In this document: positions 14,737-18,634 of the stretch, piece by piece
Numbering within the stretch: position 1 is the stretch's first letter
Layout of the letters: each line of letters starts with the position of its first letter
DNA from: Candidatus Heimdallarchaeota archaeon
Lineage (GTDB): Archaea > Asgardarchaeota > Heimdallarchaeia > JABLTI01
Assembly (NCBI GenBank): GCA_023128635.1
Contig: JAGMDP010000004.1
Span: 1-18,634, forward strand
Length of the DNA: 18,634 nucleotides
Direction of reading: 5' to 3'
The notes under the pieces: model-generated
Databases searched by the model: none
What the model was told of the DNA's origin: nothing
What the model saw: only the letters and a program-made list of their open reading frames with translations
Made by a program: the position numbers and the translations under genes

Positions 14737-15540
14737 TCATATCCATTTCTCTTTTATCCAAGGCTCATTAAGGAATTTCCATTGCTCTGGGTTTTCAAGG
14801 AATGATTTGTAGAAAAATCTGTCTGAAATCTTTTGAGGTATTGCTTCTTTAACTAAAATTTTATCATCTTTGTAAGAAGGATTTCGTATCCAGGTTTTAT
14901 TTGCATGATAGAGATAGATTCCTCCTCTTTGCTTCTTGATAGGTTCATAGATAGAACTAAAGCTCGAACTTACAAGATTATTCATAATTAAGGTAGTATC
15001 TTCTGATGGATTAATTGTGATATGTCCATAACCTGGAGGAATCATCACTTGATCTCCTGCTTTCGCAGAAATTACAATAATTTCCACGGGGTTGAGTACC
15101 TTTGCTTTTTTTTCTTTTCTTGTTAATTCTTTTTTTGGTTTTTGGAGTAAATATAATCCTTTTCCATGCATTACTTCATAGACTTCAGGATAACAATATC
15201 CTTCTTTTGCATTTGGATGGAAATGCCCTGCTGTTTTCACAAACTCTTTTCCAAGGAATTTTGGAGGAATAATAGTAACATCAAATCTGATATTATGCTT
15301 TTGGTAAAGTCCTTTATCTTCTACTCGAGTCAAATCGCGATACATATAATATAGATCGAAATTTTCCTTTAGTGAAATTAACCATTCCTGATCATAAATT
15401 ACATCTTTCATATCCAAGAGTTTTCGAGTCGAAAAAGTAGGTTCAATATCTCCTGCTTTAACAATTTTATTCGTTTCAGAATCTACAAGTAGTTCATATG
15501 GTACAAAATTGCTTATATTTATTGCAGCCATTTTAATCAT
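14737..15540 (-). CDS. Cupin-type glucose-6-phosphate isomerase, archaeal, extended
   Basis: A 267-residue protein of the archaeal cupin phosphoglucose isomerase family (PF06560). It interconverts glucose-6-phosphate and fructose-6-phosphate in the cytoplasm, using a bound metal. The metal ligands are visible: TAGHFHP gives His106 and His108, YCYPEVYEV gives Glu119, and PPGYGHITIN gives His173. The motif NNLVSSSFSSIYEPIKKQRGG closes the cupin. Described members are about 190 residues; here there are about 40 extra at the N-terminus and 55-60 at the C-terminus (after about 210, from TWIRNPSYKDDKIL), making activity on another sugar phosphate possible. The ATG at 15540 is used; a second ATG three codons later is possible. 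It is the first gene of the run with the ABC ATPase and PHP gene. Confidence 0.85.
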   Translation of the reverse strand: MIKMAAINISNFVPYELLVDSETNKIVKAGDIEPTFSTRKLLDMKDVIYDQEWLISLKENFDLYYMYRDLTRVEDKGLYQKHNIRFDVTIIPPKFLGKEFVKTAGHFHPNAKEGYCYPEVYEVMHGKGLYLLQKPKKELTRKEKKAKVLNPVEIIVISAKAGDQVMIPPGYGHITINPSEDTTLIMNNLVSSSFSSIYEPIKKQRGGIYLYHANKTWIRNPSYKDDKILVKEAIPQKISDRFFYKSFLENPEQWKFLNEPWIKEKWI

Positions 15541-15575
15541 CTTAGTATTAATTGATGTAGATTATTTGTCTTATC

Positions 15576-15590
15576 CTTAAATATTTTCTA
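15576..15590 (-). promoter_or_regulatory. TATA-like box for the PGI-ABC-PHP run
   Basis: On the minus strand AAATATTTAAGG lies about 40-50 bases ahead of the ATG at 15540 and would start transcription near 15555. The interval 15541-15717 also holds T/A-rich blocks around 15614-15645 that could serve the divergent exchanger gene. Confidence 0.45.
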
Positions 15591-15717
15591 GCTTTCATTT
15601 TATAAGAAAATAGTGCTTTAAAAATTTAAGATTTTAAACCATATGTTTATGAGCTAAAACAAACTATGTTCATTTGCAATCCAAAAACTTTTGAGAATTT
15701 AGAGGTATAAGCATAAA

Positions 15718-17184
15718 GTGACCAAAAAAACAATTCACTCTGAAACAAAGGAACAAGACCTAACTAGGTTAGAAAAGATTTCTCAGAATTCTGATTCTTC
15801 TGAAAACATAGTTGATGAAAACAATTATGTGCCTGAAATTGAGCTTGATCAGTTAGAAGCAGACGAAGTTTTTGGGGAGTTATTTGAAAAAATAAATCCT
15901 CTAACAATTCCTTCCGTAATTGTAGGCATTATTTTACTCATAATCACATTTACTAATGTACTAGATGGTCACCCAATCGGGACTATCATTATTGGTTTTA
16001 GTGGTGGTTTAGCTTTTGTTTTCGGATGTTCTGACTTAATTATTTTCGGAGTAAAAGGAATCGGTAAGAAACTGAATTGGTCTATGTATTTCATGGGAAT
16101 CATTGCTGCTATCGGCGCAGATATCAGCGATTTAGTTGTAGTAACAATTCTTCTTACTCGAGCGAAAAAATTGAGCGCAACTGGATTAGCTGAAAATATT
16201 GCTATAGCTAATGATCTAACTCTCATGAGTATTACACTTGTCCTCACATCAGTACTGATAAACACTTTGATACTAGGAATTACAATGTTAGTAATAACAA
16301 GGAAAAAACCATTCAAATTACCTCAACAATTAACTCAAACGGAATCAAATCTTGTCCTAGCAATGGCTATATTCTCATTAATACTCATGGCATTTGGTTT
16401 CACTCATAATTCATTAGACATTGCTCAATTTGATAGAGCGTTTGAAGGAGTAATTGGTGTGGCTTTATTGTCCTTCTATATACTCTTCATACTTTTCATG
16501 ATAGGGGATGCGAAGGCTAAAAGCACAGGTAGGATTGGTCCCCAAACACTGATTACTGAATACTTTCCTGAAGAAAATGGGAAGAAACATGAAAAAGAAA
16601 ATGATGAAATCAAAGAAAATAAATTGAAAAATCTGGTTAAGAATATTTTCGGAAACGATCATGAAGACGAAGAAGGAGAGCAATTCGTTGCACTCAGAAG
16701 ATTTCCCTGGTATATTCTAATAATTGCTTTTGGCGTAGGGATAGCAGGAATAGCTTTTGGAGGTTCGATGATTTCTGATTCAATAGAAAGTGGTTTAGGA
16801 ATCATAAGCTTGCCGATTCTAGTTTACAGTCTTCTTGTAGGTCTTGTTTCCTCAGCACCAGAAGCAACTATAACTATGAGAGCAATTCTTGATCCGAAAA
16901 AAGAAAATACCGAAATCGGTCTTGTGCACCAAGTTTCATCTATAAATCAAACTTTCTTCTTGCTTTTTGGATTTCCGTTCCTCTTTGCATCGATTATAAA
17001 TATCAACATTCCTGTTTCATTAGATACGACGTTAGTCTTTACGGGGATATTTGTGATTTCACTTGCATTGCACCTAACGATTATTGATGATAATCACTTT
17101 GATCGTGTAGAAGGAATGCTGATTCTCCTTGCGTCAATAACGAGTCTTCTTGCCTTAGCTGTGGTAGGGGGATTACTTAATTAG
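15718..17184 (+). CDS. Divergent cation/Ca2+ exchanger-like membrane protein
   Basis: A 488-residue membrane protein with about ten to eleven helices in two halves. The first 60 residues are acidic and cytoplasmic. About residues 280-325 form a charged central loop (EENGKKHEKENDEIKENKLKN) typical of CaCA-family exchangers. The second alpha-repeat reads LVGLVSSAPEATITMRA followed by SSINQTFFLLFGFP, close to the exchanger pattern (S/T)-x-P-E and GSN-x-FN. The first reads MGIIAAIGADISDLVVV then ENIAIANDLTLMSI, where the usual P-E is replaced by I-S-D. It probably moves Na+, H+, Ca2+ or another cation across the cell membrane, but the changed residues make the ion uncertain. The GTG at 15718 is the only start after an in-frame stop; GAGGT lies 11 bases ahead. 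It is a single-gene unit ending in a hairpin terminator. Confidence 0.75.
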   Translation: MTKKTIHSETKEQDLTRLEKISQNSDSSENIVDENNYVPEIELDQLEADEVFGELFEKINPLTIPSVIVGIILLIITFTNVLDGHPIGTIIIGFSGGLAFVFGCSDLIIFGVKGIGKKLNWSMYFMGIIAAIGADISDLVVVTILLTRAKKLSATGLAENIAIANDLTLMSITLVLTSVLINTLILGITMLVITRKKPFKLPQQLTQTESNLVLAMAIFSLILMAFGFTHNSLDIAQFDRAFEGVIGVALLSFYILFILFMIGDAKAKSTGRIGPQTLITEYFPEENGKKHEKENDEIKENKLKNLVKNIFGNDHEDEEGEQFVALRRFPWYILIIAFGVGIAGIAFGGSMISDSIESGLGIISLPILVYSLLVGLVSSAPEATITMRAILDPKKENTEIGLVHQVSSINQTFFLLFGFPFLFASIININIPVSLDTTLVFTGIFVISLALHLTIIDDNHFDRVEGMLILLASITSLLALAVVGGLLN

Positions 17185-17199
17185 TTTAATTTTTTATCA

Positions 17200-17228
17200 A
17201 AGGAAGATTTTCTTTCCTTTTTTTCTTA
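17200..17228 (+). terminator. Hairpin plus poly-T terminator after the exchanger-like gene
   Basis: AAAGGAAGA and TCTTTCCTTT pair over nine positions with one bulged T around a short T loop, directly followed by a run of T. It starts about 16 bases after the stop codon. Confidence 0.6.
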
Positions 17229-17241
17229 TTACTGAATGAAA

Positions 17242-17251
17242 GTTTTTATAA
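17242..17251 (+). promoter_or_regulatory. TATA-like box for the aminotransferase gene
   Basis: TTTTTATAAG matches the archaeal TATA pattern and would start transcription near 17270, about 35 bases before the ATG at 17306. Confidence 0.4.
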
Positions 17252-17305
17252 GACAAAGTATTTCGTAAATAAGTTGATTGAGATATTTAAAAGAGCTGAA
17301 TTTTA

Positions 17306-18634
17306 ATGGCATCTAGGAATTCTGAGAAAGTAAAAAGTGATATAATTAAAGAATTTGAAAAGAGAAATCCAAAATCGAAAAAGCTATTTGAAAAAGCTTT
17401 GAAGTATTTACCGGGTGGCGGAACACGAAATATAGCTTATTTTCCACCGTATCCGTTCTTTATAGATAGAGGTGAAGGCTATTATTTGTACGATGTGGAT
17501 GGTAATCAATATCTCGATGTTCAGAATAATATGACAGTTTTATTGCATGGGCATGGACACCCAAAGATTACTGAAGCTTTAGAAAAACAAGCAAAACGTG
17601 GAACAGCTCATTCGGCACCTTTGGAAAGTCAATACAAGCTTGCCAAAATTCTATGTGATCGAGTTCCATCGATAGAAGAAATTCGCTTTTGTAATTCTGG
17701 AACTGAAGCAACTATGTTTACAATACGAGCTGCTCGAGGGTTTACTGGAAAAAGAGGAATAATTAAAGCTGAAGGAGGATATCATGGGTCACACGATTAT
17801 GTAATGATAAATATGGATCCTGATTTGACTGCAGAGGGAATGCCCACTCCTACAGTTGAAAGAGGAATCTCAGAGACCTTACTCAAAGATGTCTTTGTTG
17901 TACCCTTTAATGATCTAGCAGCCGTAGAAAAAATTATGAAAAGACATCATAGGAAAATCGCCGCATTCATCCTCGAACCAGTTATGGGTTACGGGGGCGC
18001 AGCAGAAGCTACCTTGGAGTACATGAAAGGTTTACGAGAATTATGTACGAAATATGACATCCTTTTGATTTTTGATGAAGTGATTACTTTACGAGTGGCC
18101 AAAGGAGGAATACAAGAAATGGTTGGTGTCATCCCTGATCTTACTGCCTTAGGAAAAACAATTGGTGGTGGATTACCAATTGGTGCTTTTGGAGGTAGAA
18201 GAGAAATAATGGAGCAGTTTAGTCCTTTAAAGAAGGGTTACATAATGCACTCAGGAACTTTTAGTGGTAATGCTTTGTCTATGGTTGCTGGGATAGCTGC
18301 TTTAGAGTTGTATGATGAAGCTGCAATTAAGAAATTAGATGTTTTAGGATTAAGATTACGAGAAGGCTTGAAAAAAATAATGGCTGAATTGGATGTAAAA
18401 TGTAATGTCGGCGGTATTCAATCGATAGCTTTCATCCAATTTCCAGATGGAGTTCCAATGAATAAACAGCAAGTAGTCTTTAATACCATTCCTTTCTTAG
18501 AGCTTTCAGAATATCTTCAGGTTGCGTTGGCTCTTCAAGGTCTATATGTCATTTCCCGTGGTGTCACCGGTTTTATGCTTTCGACCATTATGGATGAAGC
18601 TATAGTTGATGAAATACTAGTTCGTTTTAGAAAA
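17306..18634 (+). CDS. Class-III PLP aminotransferase, glutamate-1-semialdehyde aminomutase-like (3' end cut)
   Basis: 443 codons are open to the window edge without a stop. The product begins MASRNSEKVKSDIIKEFEKR and shows the class-III aminotransferase fold: KYLPGGGTRN, YLYDVDGNQYLDVQNNMTVLLHGHGHP, RFCNSGTEATMFTIRAARGFTG, GGYHGSHDY, ILEPVMGYGG, IFDEVITLRVAKGG with Asp257, and LGKTIGGGLPIGAFGG with the PLP-binding Lys284. HSGTFSGNALSMVAGIAALE follows. Its closest recognisable relatives are glutamate-1-semialdehyde 2,1-aminomutases and related aminotransferases, but no heme-pathway gene is nearby, so the substrate is open. Members are usually 430-460 residues, so only the last few codons are probably missing. 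No strong ribosome-binding site precedes the ATG, consistent with a short leader. Confidence 0.88.
   Translation, partial: MASRNSEKVKSDIIKEFEKRNPKSKKLFEKALKYLPGGGTRNIAYFPPYPFFIDRGEGYYLYDVDGNQYLDVQNNMTVLLHGHGHPKITEALEKQAKRGTAHSAPLESQYKLAKILCDRVPSIEEIRFCNSGTEATMFTIRAARGFTGKRGIIKAEGGYHGSHDYVMINMDPDLTAEGMPTPTVERGISETLLKDVFVVPFNDLAAVEKIMKRHHRKIAAFILEPVMGYGGAAEATLEYMKGLRELCTKYDILLIFDEVITLRVAKGGIQEMVGVIPDLTALGKTIGGGLPIGAFGGRREIMEQFSPLKKGYIMHSGTFSGNALSMVAGIAALELYDEAAIKKLDVLGLRLREGLKKIMAELDVKCNVGGIQSIAFIQFPDGVPMNKQQVVFNTIPFLELSEYLQVALALQGLYVISRGVTGFMLSTIMDEAIVDEILVRFRK

Noticed and set aside
17306..18634. Naming the aminotransferase hemL.
   Set aside because: Class-III aminotransferases share these motifs widely, and no tetrapyrrole gene lies nearby.
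1..18634. tRNA, rRNA or CRISPR arrays.
   Set aside because: No T-arm-like GTTCRA block with matching acceptor stem and no regularly spaced repeats were seen in the intergenic stretches.

Overview
The window looks archaeal: A+T-rich, with TATA-like boxes about 25-30 bases upstream of several predicted transcript starts, short leaders, GAGG/GGTG ribosome-binding sites, and GTG/TTG starts beside ATG. The gene content agrees: a cupin-type glucose-6-phosphate isomerase, a NucS-type nuclease domain, an archaeal-type PHP phosphoesterase with HisPPase-like motifs, a BtpA-family barrel protein and a cell-surface protein with LVIVD and calcium-motif repeats. The repeat-rich surface protein and the TPR proteins would fit an Asgard archaeon (Heimdallarchaeia-like), but no diagnostic eukaryotic-signature gene is present, so that placement is inference.

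Layout. Positions 1-2242 (minus) hold the two halves of a heterodimeric ABC exporter, the second half cut off by the window edge. A 75-residue two-helix membrane protein (minus) and a DsrE-like gene (plus) diverge from one AT-rich promoter region at about 2700-2900. A TPR gene and a NucS-domain nuclease follow on the minus strand (3374-5099). A 1063-codon secreted, membrane-anchored surface protein occupies 5376-8567 (plus) and is followed by a clear hairpin terminator and a BtpA-family gene. A second TPR gene (minus), a CoA-type Nudix hydrolase and an unrecognised multi-pass membrane protein run to 12528.

Positions 12529-12958 hold no convincing protein gene. They do hold an ordered set of RNA-like signals on the plus strand: a TATA-like box, two hairpins capped by GAAA loops, an 8-bp hairpin, and a hairpin followed by T5. 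This is the best candidate here for something undescribed, a structured RNA of about 260 nt. Next comes a minus-strand run read from 15540 down to 12959: cupin PGI, an orphan DppD-like ABC ATPase, and a PHP phosphoesterase broken by one +1 and one -1 indel that cancel each other. Divergent from it is a divergent cation/Ca2+ exchanger-like membrane protein, then a class-III PLP aminotransferase that runs off the right edge.

How the genes work together: most units are short and unrelated. The plausible functional groups are the ABC exporter pair and the PGI/ABC/PHP run, which links sugar-phosphate isomerisation with a phosphoesterase and a transporter ATPase. No integrase, transposase, CRISPR array, tRNA or rRNA was found.
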